Both the position numbers and the translations under genes were made by a program. A DNA stretch of 64,000 nucleotides, from contig JAVYIG010006795.1 of NCBI GenBank assembly GCA_035222895.1, forward strand, positions 1 through 64,000. Reading direction: 5' to 3'. Of the stretch, positions 24,201-36,045 are shown piece by piece; the first letter of the stretch is position 1, and each line of letters begins with the position of its first letter. A model generated the notes under the pieces. It saw only the letters and a program-made list of their open reading frames with translations. It searched no databases and was not told where the DNA came from. This stretch comes from Strongylocentrotus droebachiensis. Lineage: Eukaryota; Echinodermata; Echinoidea; Camarodonta; Strongylocentrotidae.

Positions 24201-27200
24201 AAGCTGGACTTCAGTCACTGGCATAAACCCACTCAGGCTACAATTTAGCGAGTTCTCAGGAGGTTGGACGTGTGACTGCACATAATTAACATTAGGTGCA
24301 AAGGAAGACACAATATCACTGATTTTCTTCTTGAAGTATTCACTGAACTGATTGGCAAGTTCAGAATCGGATAAGTGTTCGGGATAAATAGAAGACTGAA
24401 TGGGAGTGGAGAGTTTCTTCACGAGTCAGCATTGGCAATCTCATTCCTCAGGTATTGCGATTTAGCATCGGTGATGTGAAGGTAGTATGACTCACATTCT
24501 TGACGATACAGCTCCTTGTCAATCTGCAGGCCTGACTTTAACATGCGACGTTCAGCGCGACGCCTATGTCGCCTGGCCTCCCTAATCTCATCAGAGAACC
24601 AAGGGGTATTAGGTCTGATAGTAATAGTCACAGTTTTTAGAGGGGCGTGCTTGTCCATCAGTTTAACCAAACTGTCATTATAGAATGAAACTGCTTCAGA
24701 AGGACAAGAAGGACACGGAGAAGATGTCAATACCTGTTTGATGTCCTGACGAAAGGAGATAGAGTCGATGTCGCGAAGCTTTCTGAAGCTCACCTTCCTT
24801 TTAGGGTTTTTAGGCCCTTTGAGATTAATGGTGGAAAGGATGGCAGAGTGATCAGATGGGAGAGATGACAAAAGAGTAATGTGGGAAATAATATCTTCAG
24901 ATTTTCTACTGAGAACTAGATCGAGTGTATGGCCTGCGTGGTGCGTGGGACCCTGGACATGCTGTTGGAGCCCAAGGGCTTCTATAGCATTAAGAAAAGA
25001 TTGAGCGAACCTATCAGAAGAATCATCTACGTGTATATTAAAGTCGCCAAGGAGGATAAGAGGGTGATTATCTACAGCAGCACTCTCAAGAAGAGTTAAA
25101 AACTCTTCAAGGAAATCATTATTAGTAAAGGTGTGCCGTGAGGATTGGGGTGGGCGGTAGATACAATAAACTCTAACAGTAGATGAAGAAGTAAGATGGA
25201 TCGTGAGGTCCAACAATTCAAATGACAGACAATTGTAACTGTCATTGACAATACAGGATGCAGTAGACCTATAGAGGACACAAATACCACCTCCTCTAGA
25301 AGACTTTCTTGGATGATTGATTATATCAAAATTAGGAAGGGAAAATTTCAACTCGGCTAGGGTAGGCTCATCTCTATGGTCACCGGAAAGCCACGACTCG
25401 GTAATGACTAACACATCAATATTATTATCTATGATCAGAGAAGACACCACATCAGATTTATTATTCAAGGATCTTGCATTCCATAAACCAAACTGAGACC
25501 CACTGGAAGTCTCACTAAGGGACTGTGACCTTGGGACCCTTCGCCTGCGTCCTCGGTGCGTACGAAGCCGCCGGCAAATCCCAAGAAATAACAACTATAC
25601 CTTTTCACTTAATTAAAGATTGAAGTATAAACGTGATAAAACCTGTAAAAATTCCATATTTGAAGAGATATCAAATCAAACAATTACATTTTTACCTGAT
25701 AGGTGTCGGGAATATCTCAGCAGGATACAAGTAAGCGATGGCGAACGATCCAGCGATACCAAATTTCCCGATCATCGCAACGGCTACCCGTCCTGGACCG
25801 GCGGCTTGGGGTTTAATAGGAAATCCATGTAATGGTTAATGGTTTTTAAAAAAAGGGGAAAAAAAGCAACAATAGATAACAAAGTAGAATCAAACAGCAA
25901 AATATATCTAAGAAACTTTAAAGCAATAACCAAATAATTTGTGAAAAATAACCCCCTCCCCCATCATTTTAGAGGTTATAATAATAATTGGATTGTTTTT
26001 ATTCTAAACATGCGACTTTTAAACATAACTGTAACATTCAAATCATAAATAAAGGAAGTTGCAATTTTTCGATCTGCAGATAAGATGAGAGGGAAAAAAA
26101 AACCTGCCATATTCGAATTATGATCGACGAGAAATAATGGAGAAGTTTCAACCAAACTTTCGTGCCACGTGTGCGTGTTCCCCAAATACTTATTTCAGAG
26201 TGCAGTACATGATTTTTTCAGCAAGATTGAGTCGATTTCTTTTCATTTTGATCTATCGAAAATCTCGCAATTATTTTTCTTATTATCTTTTCCCGTTGCT
26301 TTCAGACAGTTTCTGTCACATACAATTGCCTGACCAGGCCCCTGTCTTATAAACAGTGGCGACCATTCGCAACTTATTTGTACATAAGAGATTGGAGACT
26401 GCAAGCATGACATTGATTAGAGGACTTGTGATTGATTCGGATCAATCGCAACTCTTTATAATACAGGGCCTAATTGTCAACTCTATCGAACAGACGTGTA
26501 TTGGCACATTTTTGCGAGGGCGTTGATACATTTTGTCCGAACCAACTCTTCCGTTTATAAATGTTTCGCTCACGCGAAGCGAGTGTTCACAAATTTTGAA
26601 ACTTTTGATTGTGGTGAGAAATTACATATTCTGGCTACTCCTGTCCAAATATGAAACTATTTGGGCATCTTGCTGGCCAAATATAATGTGGACATTCGAG
26701 GGAGGTGCCTGCCTTTTTGGGCATAATATGTTGCGTTTTCGGACAGTTGATTCGACAATATTATGAATATGAATATTTTTCGTTGAATCGGAATGAAAAA
26801 GAGAAGGCTCTATGTTTGTTAAATGTCCGGACATTCCCCCCCCCCCCTCCCATCAAACATCTATGACTGGATGATCTCTAAACACTCACGTATAAATATG
26901 GTGGCAAGGCAGGCAATACCACCGGCTATCATGTAAGAGACAATCATGGGCCTTCGACCAAAATACTCGATGCCAAAGAGCACGGAGGTGTATGCGGGGA
27001 TCTCGACAGCTCCAGAGACGAAGAAAGCGAGGTAGATGTCGACACCAAGAGAATCCGTGCTCAAGCTCAACCCGTAATAGACAAGCGTGTTTACGATCCT
27101 GAGTAGATAATATTGATAATGACGATGATGATGATAATACAAATAATAATAATAATGATAATAATACAAATAATCATAATAACGATAGTGATAATAACAA

Positions 27201-30200
27201 TTATATTTTTTTTTTCTTCATAACAATGTTAAACATTAAGAACCACAACAACAGCAACGCGGTGATGATAATGATGACATTGCAAAAAGATGAAGAAACG
27301 GAAAGGAGACGATTATTGTTAAAGGTTTGGAATTCATTGTGTTATACATGTACAACTATATTACTCTTGTACGAAAACGATTCCGATCCATAAACAACAC
27401 ATCATTACTACTTACCAATTGAAAATCAAGTTAAGCGTATTTCGACGGAGCCGTGGAGTGCGGAAGAGATCGAAGACATTAGGCTGTCGCCCAGTGTTTC
27501 CACCGCTCTAAAAGAGATGGAAAATGAAATCTAGCATTTACAACAACAAAAATATTTTTTGTAATTTTTTGGGGTAAATTGTTCTCCCCTTCTGATGGTG
27601 ATTGGCCATTAATAGTGCATGCCAATTAACCATTATATTATATAGTGCAGCTTTTATAAATCTACTTCGTTCGATGTGAAGAGAAATATTTTTACCCAAG
27701 GCTTTAGATCTGCCATTTTATTATGTGTACTACCTATCGGGTATCCATTAACTTCACCAGGGTGAAGAGAGGGAAATGTATGTTTTGCCTAAGGACACGA
27801 CATTGAAAAACATTAAATGACATCAAATAATATAGCTGAAAGAAAGAACGACAGAGAGAGAGAAAAGGAGAGAAAGAGAGGGATATAGAGATCGTGGTTT
27901 AAAGTTTCATACCTCATTCATGAATTCACGCTCTTCAAACAAGATATCGGGTAGTTTAACTCGGTTGACTTTAGCGGCTTTTCGAATAATCTTTTCGGCG
28001 GGTTCGAGTTTCTTCTTCGCCATCAGCCATCGGGCAGACTCAGGTAAGAAGCTAGTTTAACGATGGAGAGAAAGAGGAAGAGAAAGAGGAAGAGAAAGAG
28101 GAAGAGAAAGAAGAAGAGAAAGAAGGAGAGAAAGAAGGAGAGAAAGAAGGAGAGAAAGAAGGAGAGAAAGAAGGAGAGAAAGAAGGAGAGAAAGAAGGAG
28201 AGAAAGAAGGAGAGAAAGAAGGAGAGAAAGAAGGAGAGAAAGAAGGGGAGAAAGAAGGAGAGAAATAAGGAGAGAATGAAGGAGAGAAAAGAGGGGGAAA
28301 GGAGGAGAGAAATAAGGAGAGAAAGAAGGGGAGAAAGAAGGAGAGAAATAAGGAGAGAAAGGAGGGGAAAGGAGGAGAGAAAGAAGGAGAGAAAGAAGGA
28401 GAGGAAGAAGGAGAGAAATAAGGAGAGAATGAAGGAGAGAAAGGAGGGGGGAAGGAGGAGAGAGAGAAGGAGAGAAAGAAGGAGAGAAAGAAGGAGAGAA
28501 AGAAGGAGAGAAAGAAGAAGAGAAAGGAGGGGAGAAAGAAGGAGAGAATGAAGGAGAGAAAGGAGGGGGAAAGGAGGAGAGAAAGAAGGAGAGAAAGAAG
28601 GAGAGAAAGAAGGAGAGAAATAAGGAGAGAAAGAAGGGGAGAAAGAAGGGGAGAAAGAAGGAGAGAAATATGGAGAGAATGAAGGAGAGAAAGGAGGGGG
28701 AAAGGAGGAGAGAAATAAGGAGAGAAAGAAGGGGAGAAAGAAGGAGAGAAATAAGGAGAGAATGAAGGAGAGAAAGGAGGGGGAAAGGAGGAGAGAGAGA
28801 AGGAGAGAAAGAAGGAGAGAAAGAAGGAGAGAAATAAGGAGAGAATGAAGGAGAGAAAGGAGGGGGAAGGAGGAGAGAGAGAAGGAGAGAAAGAAGGAGA
28901 GAAAGAAGGAGAGAAAGAAGGAGAGACAGAAGGAGAGAAAGAACGAGAGAAAGAAGGAGAAAAACAAGGAGAGAAAGAAGGAGAGAAAGAAGGAGAGAAA
29001 GAAGGAGTAAGAGAAGTAGAAAAAGAAGAAGTAGTAGAAAAAGAAAGAAGGGGAGGAGGGGAAGAAGAAGGTGAAGAAGGGGACACGAAAGACAGAGAAG
29101 AACAACAACGACAACAGCGACAACATGAGGGAGGAGGAGAAGGAGGATAAAAGAGGACCCTTTTTTTAACAATCATTTGTATATCATACGTGTCATATCA
29201 AAGGTTTGAATGAAACAATAATTTTAAACTCCAATCAACATCGATCATTCCAACACGAAAGGTAATTTTGATGATGTTTATCGTATCATTTCATTACAAC
29301 TATTTTGTATAAACGTAAATTAATTTTATTTGAAGATTTTAATTATAAATGCAATTAACATTTGAAAATTTGAGAGTTCAGAGAACCAGACTTCAATAGC
29401 CACATTCTCAAATCATTCTCTTTATCTACTTACGGATAAAGCACGAAGTAAGCTAGAGAGAAGAGAGAGATAAATAGCTGAAGATGGCGCCAATTTCTGA
29501 TGAGATACGCAATGGCAGCTAGTAGCATATATCCGACAGAAAAATAGAGTTCTATTATCATCCCGGCCAGGTAACGCTTTGATGGACCCACCATTTCAGT
29601 ACCTGTTTGAGAAAAGATCAGATCAATTACATGCGGTTAGTTACAATGCAATTTTAAACAAAGCAATGGGTGTTTATGTTTTGCATAAAATATCATCATC
29701 ATCTTCGTCATCACCGTTTCGTTCGCGTTCTGAATTCTTCTTTTTCTTTCACCCGAATCCCATTAGTGTTGCACGTAGTGCTTGTGAGCCCTATCTAGGT
29801 CCTTTTCTCCACCCTGATTCCGTTCACACTTCATAGGCATTATCTACGGTATCTGTTCAAGGTCACTGAACTCTTCTAAGGCGCCATTTTTGACCGTTTC
29901 TGGCTAGTTTTAATGCCTTTCTTTCTTCCTTCGTAACTCCACTATCCTAGATGCTATATACTTCCAACAAAATGCTCTGGATAGCCCAGGATAATATGTT
30001 CTTTCATTTACAATGTAGAAACACGGGCATCACTCTACATAAATAGTTCTTATACGATTGTAGTTCTAGTTCTTCTATTTATTGTTATAATTCATTATTA
30101 TTGTTATCATCATCATCGTGATTTTATTTAATTATTGATAACATCTTCATCGTGACTAAATAATGTTGATCATTGTAAAACATTCCTCCCCCCCCCCCAT

Positions 30201-33200
30201 GATTTTCCATATGGGGTAGGGGTGGGAAGAAGATAGTTATAGTAGTAGTAGTGGAAGTCCAGCAGCAATGACAATGATCATTATAAGAAGCGATTGTTGC
30301 AGTAGTAGCAACAGATATGGCAAACATTATACTTGTTCTCACCGAGTACAAACGAAGAGATGAGCGTGCCGTACATCGCAGCTCCGACCAGAAGATAGAG
30401 GATGGCGTATACCCAGATATTCGGGGAGAATGCAACAGCCGTTCCCGAAACTAGGATAAAGCCGCAGGAGAAAAAGAGACTTTTCTGGCGACCGAAACTG
30501 GAGGGGGAAAAAAATCGTTTATTGTGATTGGAATAAAGTTAAGTAATTATGATCTGATTCGTATTTATATAAATAGTAGATCTTAGTGTTTGATCTGGCC
30601 CAAATTATCGATTGTCTCTTTAAAAAAAAAAAAAAATTGTACTTTCATGTATTTAGTGCTCTAATGTTATTTCATCAATATGCATTTATCAGTGCGCCTT
30701 CAGCATTTGAATTCAAGGGAATAGGGCACCTCAAAAATCTTACATATTATCATCATGTCTAATATTATTGCTATAATTAGTATTATACAACTTAACAAAA
30801 AACGACAAATATAGATTTTTTTTTGTTTTTAATGTAAAAATATTAAAAAAAATCAAAAAAATCCAATGGATGACCTAAACGGAAGAAAATGTCGATCGGT
30901 CAAATTTTCAAATTTCGGGACCAAAATAAAATAATTTGTGCCCCCCCCCCCCCCCCCCCCTCTCTCTCTCTTATCAAAGGAATTTGTTTTATTTTTCAGG
31001 TGGGCTGTATATCATACAGATCACCTCATAATTTTGTTAAAATTGCCTTTATTATTTATTATTTATTTATTTTTCTTAATTCTTGCCACTTTTTTGTTAG
31101 CAAGATAACTTGTAAATGTCTCAATAAAATAACTTAAAATTTGGCATACATAAGCATATAGAGAAATCAAAATAACGTTTTCAACCTTGACCTTGACTGA
31201 TGCCGTCATCTAGGCGCCATTTTGTGAAAAATAACTCATGATCATATCTTCATAACCAAAATTCATTTCACATTCATATTTATCATGATCAAGGTCAATA
31301 TCCGTCCGGTCAATTTGGGGTCAAAAAACGCGCGCGTGCGCATACGTCCGCGCGTCAGTGCTCGCGCAAAATTTATAAATGCTCAAAATCGTCTCATATT
31401 TTTTTTTGCATACGTTTCAGGCCATTTTAAGCATTTTATAAAAAATCGCCAACATAGAATCGCCATTTTTTTTTCTTTCATGATAATTCCCATATTTTTT
31501 CAAACAATTTGATACCATGTTCATCTCTTTATGACCATTAATATTAAGATGAGCGATCATTCAAGATAAATGTTCGTGCGCGCGAGCTCTTGTAATACAT
31601 AGCATATATGGGCAAAAACTTGCCTATACAAATCCATTATAGCTCTTTTGGATAAACCGGGACCCTCATTTTTTTCATATTCAGAGAGCGTATGAGTCGG
31701 AGATATGATTTCATGTCTCATTTGGCCATTAAGTGTATCGTGACATCATCATAATGGGCTTGGAACTCAAAATACGAATTTACATATTATGACGTCAGCA
31801 TGATATTTATGTAAAATTGATTGTATCTCTGTAAATAGTGATCGATTTTCTTCCAAATTTCGATATGTTGTAGCTAAGACAATTCTCTACAAGCTCAGTC
31901 ACCACCATTTTTCATTTTGATGACGTCATCATAGTGAAAATTACGATTAAAGGGCACATATCAGAAATTTCTTAAGTTGCGTGTTATGCCTATGGAAGGT
32001 GAAATTCGTTCACATCATTAATCTACATGACATTGTTTTTTAGCAGTATCTCGCTAATTTTTGCTCTATTTTGTCTCAAATTTTAGTTGGACCAGCCCAC
32101 CTATACTTGTTCCAAACAAGTATTACATGTCTAGTTTTAATTAGTTTTTGTTTTACATCAAATGAAACCTAATAACTTTCTGCTGATAGCCTTATTAGTT
32201 AGTCTTCTTTAATTTGATATTTGTTCCCCTTAAAAAAACAGTGGATGATTTGATTCAAATGAAACCTAATAACTTTCTGCCGATAGCCTTATTAGTTAGT
32301 CTTCTTTAATTTGATATTTGTTCCCCTTAAAAAAACAGTGGATGATTTGATTTTGATTTGAAAGATGGATGATTGAGCTCTGGCCATTACAGTACTCCGA
32401 CAATCATTCAAAAGAGTGAAAAAGACGTTCCTAGATCTGAACTGCTCGAAGAAATAACCTGTTTGTGATGCCGGATTAACATGATGGTTGCTATTCGCGT
32501 CGATGGCTCTATTTGTAATTTTGTACAATAACCAGTCATTATACAACACCTATCCGTCCGATGCAGGTCAATGGATATGTACAACTCTGGCATCACAATT
32601 GTAATCAAAACCGCAGCTCTCATAAGTAATTGTCTGGCAAGGAAACTACAAACTTTGATGTGATTAATTTCCTTGTTCAGTAATCAAATTTTCAAGATAT
32701 CTATTATTTGGCTTACATTTTAAGGAAGCCTATCAAGTAACGGTTGTTCGGTTTCATTTTCATCCATTACACTTTTTTAATATCAAATCACCAATTGTTC
32801 CTGGGGGGCAGAATTATCAAATTAACAAAATATCAACTACAGTACCATTAATATTCATTTATTCAAAATGAATTTTATGGTATTGGGGCATGACTATGTG
32901 TTTCTTTTTTATTGACTCTGACTGTATATTGACTAGACGAGGCAAAGAGAGAAAGCCAGCCAAAGAGAATTAATTGAATTTATAATCTGACTAAGACATC
33001 ATGGTAATTAATTTGAAACAGTATCATTGTAAAAAATGTCCCTTGAAACGAATCGCTTTTAACATGCCCTGATAAACGACAATAACTATGATGAGAATTA
33101 GATGACAAATTTGGATCAACTTTTCATGTCACTTCAATGTATGAGTCAATTTACACATTTTTTAACGCAATGCATATGATTTCTAATCAATTTCTTATCA

Positions 33201-35532
33201 TTTTGACTATTAAAAAACAACCATAGACCCGTTCGTATCATGCTTAGGCCTATACTAGGCCTACTCAATCAACCTTTCCCAATTACTTCTAGATAGTTTT
33301 TTCACATGGCAAGTTCAACACAAACTGAAGATGATCAATTAATCTGTCATACTTACATGTCGGAGATGTGTCCAAAAACCAGAGACCCGATTAGTACACC
33401 GAGAAAATACAGAGACTGTGAGACAGACGTTAGATAACTGGAGCCACACACAAGGTCAAACTGATGATATAAAGACCAAAAAGAAGAAACAAATAATTAT
33501 TAGATCTTGGAGGAGCATGGGTTATATTGATCGGATGTTGTACCTAACCCTAACCCTAAACCTACCCGTAACCCCGACCCTAATCATGACCCTAATCCTA
33601 ACCCAGAACCTAACCCTAAACATAAACATTAAACCATAACCATAACCCTAATACTAACCTTGGACCCAATAGCTAGCCCTAACCATAACCATAACCCCAA
33701 AACTAAACAACAAACAAACAAGCCACTCTGCGCGTGAGCAGATAACTGTAAGACCCATCAAGACGAATGTTGGACTCGTGTTCATGAAAGTATGAAAGTA
33801 ACGAAACATTATTCAAATATTCTCGGACTGCACAATCTATGAAGGCAACAAATGGTATTCATGAAGCGCCTTCATCACTTTGGCAGTGATTATTCTAAAA
33901 TGTACAAAGTGGGACTTATTCGTATTTAAAAGATGTGTGGGTGATAGCCAAGAGTCACCTCCCTGATAAAAGGGAGTTCATTTGTTATCTCCAAAGTGAT
34001 GTATTGCTAGCCCATGCCTATCCCAATAGTTTTGTATGGCTGGGAGCAATCGTCAATATTCTCCCCGGAGCATATTATGTCGGGGTATGCACTACCCAAT
34101 GCTACACAGTTAATCTTTTAGTCACATGAAATGTTGACTGCCCCAATTCCTCGGGACCGTGACGCTTGATTAACACCGTTGAAGAAAAGATATGAAATCA
34201 AGTTGAAATGAAACAATATTCAAAGGTGAATTTGAGAGAAAAAATTCTTTAAAAAAAATATTTTTCGTGGCATATGCCCTACATCCATGAATGTTTACTA
34301 GCTGAAATTTCAAATTGATCATATTACTTTAAAGGTCCACGACTTACATCTATGACAATGGAAGACTGAAAGACACTCCTATCATATACCCATCCTGCAT
34401 CACATGATACGGCGTCACGTCCACGAAGGTCAAGGTCAGGACGGAAGTAATCCATACCAGACAGGTTGTACCGCGAACATTGCGCATACGTGACGTCACC
34501 GGTCTCGGATATGTTTGACGGTATGCCAATGCTTCGCTTGAGCTCTTGACACTCTTCTGTCGTATTGTAGCCCCATTCAGTGCAATTCACCTCATCCCAC
34601 TCCGGAATCTAGGCGGGAAATAGACACAAGCTTAATACACAAGTCATTTTAGGGTCTTAAACAAAAATCATGAAAGTTACGCATTACGAATATTGACCCT
34701 TTTTTCTTCAAAATGATAAACAGGAAACTTTTCCAGGCTTTAAAATGGTCGGAACAGATTATTGTTCCAGGGCATAAAATGGTCGAAACCGTGTGGAATA
34801 ATACAAGCGCCCCCTTCCCCACGGATCCGCCCCTGCTAGAGACTAACACCAGACCGAAGAAGAAGAAGAAATACACTAGGTCAAATGAAAATAATTCATG
34901 GTTTCTCATCACCTCCTTCCTTATTTCATTCGTCTTTTTCTTCTTCATTTTCTTTTTGTTATTTGATATTTATGTACCGAAATGACATACAAAAATCAAG
35001 ATACTTAGACATCAATCACTATTAATATAATGCAATTTCACCTTGGTTCGAGCATGAACTTCGGAGTAGGTTCATGGTTCGAGCCTCTGAAGTGTATCTA
35101 AAGTTGACATTCAATCAAAATCCTTTGTGTTGACAGTGACTTAATGGCATTCTTTTGTACAGAAAGTGTCTAATACTATTAAATAACACTGTAACCCTCT
35201 TTCTCAAATTCGAAAATCCGGATAAGAAACTAGGAAATAATTAAATTGGCGTTTACTTTGAATGGCTAAGATGGAGGGGTCGGTTTGTAGTCGGTGCGGA
35301 GTTAGGGTGCGGCAGTTTGACCATGCAGGGACCTGTCGTTTCTAGACAGGTGTGACTCAGGTGTTCTAACATCACAACCTACCTTACACCAGTGATCAGC
35401 TGAACCGGTGATAAAGACTGAAGCCAACAGGTGAAAGGCAGTCAAGAAAGCAAAAAGACAGCATAGGTTGTACGTGCGACGCTGGTATCGCCCAAACTCT
35501 CCAATCGTGATCATGATATCATCGAACTTCAT
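21220..35532 (-). CDS. SLC22-family organic cation/anion transporter (11 exons, complete)
   Basis: Exons on the minus strand: 35383-35532, 34348-34608, 33357-33460, 30343-30497, 29434-29602, 27913-28051, 27416-27507, 26890-27098, 25696-25804, 21648-21857, 21220-21340; all GT-AG, phases consistent, 572 residues, as usual for the family. Order: N-terminus with [19 protein letters not shown]1, a large extracellular loop (about residues 45-140) with several Cys and N-glycosylation sites NCT, NTT, NIS and NLS, TM2 with the MFS loop GHISDIFGRQKS, TM3-6, the cytoplasmic loop [22 protein letters not shown]7-12 with FGRRPM and [15 protein letters not shown], then [17 protein letters not shown] and an acidic tail. 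Exon sizes 104, 155, 169 and 109 match vertebrate SLC22 genes. It is a plasma-membrane facilitative transporter or exchanger of small organic ions; substrate cannot be read from sequence. The start is the ATG at 35530-35532, which fits family N-termini better than the upstream in-frame ATG. Confidence 0.93.
22045..22215 (+). mobile_element. tRNA-derived SINE
   Basis: Plus-strand head with A-box-like GGGGTAGAGTGGTGCATTC and B-box-like GAGGATTTGAATCTCAG, followed by the body TATTGGCAAGGCATT and ATTTGCCAC, and an AATAATAATT tail. The body matches the SINE at 44395-44600, which defines a family. Confidence 0.7.
22237..22325 (-). mobile_element. tRNA-like SINE head, opposite orientation
   Basis: On the minus strand: A-box-like TTTAGTGGTCTAACGG and B-box CAGTTCGAGTCCCGC about 40 bp apart, as in a tRNA. 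No CCA end or clean acceptor stem, so it is a SINE or tRNA-derived fragment. It faces the SINE at 22045-22215. Confidence 0.6.
22659..24421 (-). pseudogene. LINE reverse transcriptase part
   Basis: 587 codons: linker ([17 protein letters not shown]), RT core with [47 protein letters not shown] and YADDTQIY, and the C-terminal region ending [13 protein letters not shown] before a stop. It opens at a GTG codon overlapping the stop of the endonuclease frame, so this is the second half of a broken ORF2 and not a separate gene. Confidence 0.85.
24419..25594 (-). pseudogene. LINE apurinic-type endonuclease part
   Basis: 391 codons of endonuclease: [42 protein letters not shown] and [10 protein letters not shown], the usual catalytic blocks. 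It ends ANADS then TGA. Compared with intact CR1/L2 ORF2 the connector between endonuclease and RT seems short, so a deletion and frameshift probably occurred here. Confidence 0.85.
28062..29150. repeat. about 1.1 kb GAGAAAGAAGGA satellite (purine on plus, pyrimidine on minus)
   Basis: Almost uninterrupted 12-bp units of the GAGAAAGAAGGA type with AATAAGGAGAGAAT and GGAGGGGGAAAGGAGG variants arranged in a higher-order pattern. On the transcribed minus strand it is a pyrimidine tract ending about 10 bp before the acceptor of SLC22 exon 6 (28051). Very long ORFs on both strands here are artefacts of the missing stop codons. Confidence 0.95.
30998..32102. mobile_element. 1.1 kb element with 10-bp inverted ends and TGACGTCA words
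   Basis: AGGTGGGCTG at 30998-31007 is inverted at 32093-32102 (CAGCCCACCT). The interior has several GACGTCAT/TGACGTCA words and AT-rich sequence without ORFs. It sits in SLC22 intron 3. The short ends make the call tentative. Confidence 0.4.
32159..32352. repeat. 97-bp tandem duplication
   Basis: Two adjacent copies beginning CAAATGAAACCTAATAACTT, 97 bp apart, differ by about one base (CTGCTGATAG against CTGCCGATAG). Intron 3 of the SLC22 gene; a recent local duplication. Confidence 0.95.
33541..33700. repeat. degenerate telomere-like CCCTAA repeats
   Basis: Plus strand carries many CCTAACCCTAA-type units mixed with variants such as CCATAACC and CCCGACCC. The block lies in SLC22 intron 2. 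An interstitial telomere-like array or a minisatellite derived from one. Confidence 0.8.
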
Positions 35533-36000
35533 TGCTGCAGATGATCTTTCCCCTGTCTCATTAATCACGAATTCCACCCAATCACAATAGAAAACAACGA
35601 AAGAACAATCTGCAAACAACCTTTGTCACAAACACAGTTGTATACTTTTATATCCGTCGAATCGCTTTCCGAATTCACCCCGTGCAGAAGATAGCTAGGC
35701 TTGCCTTGTTCTTGTTCAAATTTAACTAACTGCTTACCTCAAAAATTGAACCTGTCAAATTCCTGCGAATGTGATTATTGCCTTAAAGCGAATCCTTTTG
35801 TTTGTTTATGCCCGTTCGTATCGCGGAATGAATCGCCAGAGAACAAAAAAGAGAAAAAGAATAATACAAGAAAAGGGCTTGATAAAAGATTCAATGACCC
35901 CCATCCAGGGTCTAAGCTCCTGAAAAGAGATCAAAGGTTGAATAAGAGCTAGAAGTGAAGCTCCAGTAAGGAATGCTGCCCCATTTTTCTCTCTTTCTCT

Positions 36001-36045
<45 letters not shown>

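Larger units (their letters stand above)
22455..25606 (-). mobile_element. CR1/L2-group LINE in SLC22 intron 9
   Basis: Near-complete EN-RT region on the minus strand with a 3' microsatellite tail of ATT units (22455-22481) and the 3' terminal sequence TATAAAGCGCCCTATAAATA typical of this group. Inserted in intron 9 of the SLC22 gene in the same orientation. The ORF is split in two at 24419-24422. Ends and target duplication are not resolved. Confidence 0.85.

Noticed and set aside
28023-29176. Overlapping long ORFs (up to 374 codons) rich in Ser/Leu/Phe on the minus strand and Lys/Glu/Arg on the plus strand
   Set aside because: They are translations of a GA/CT satellite that lacks stop codons in every frame and sit in an intron next to a real splice acceptor.
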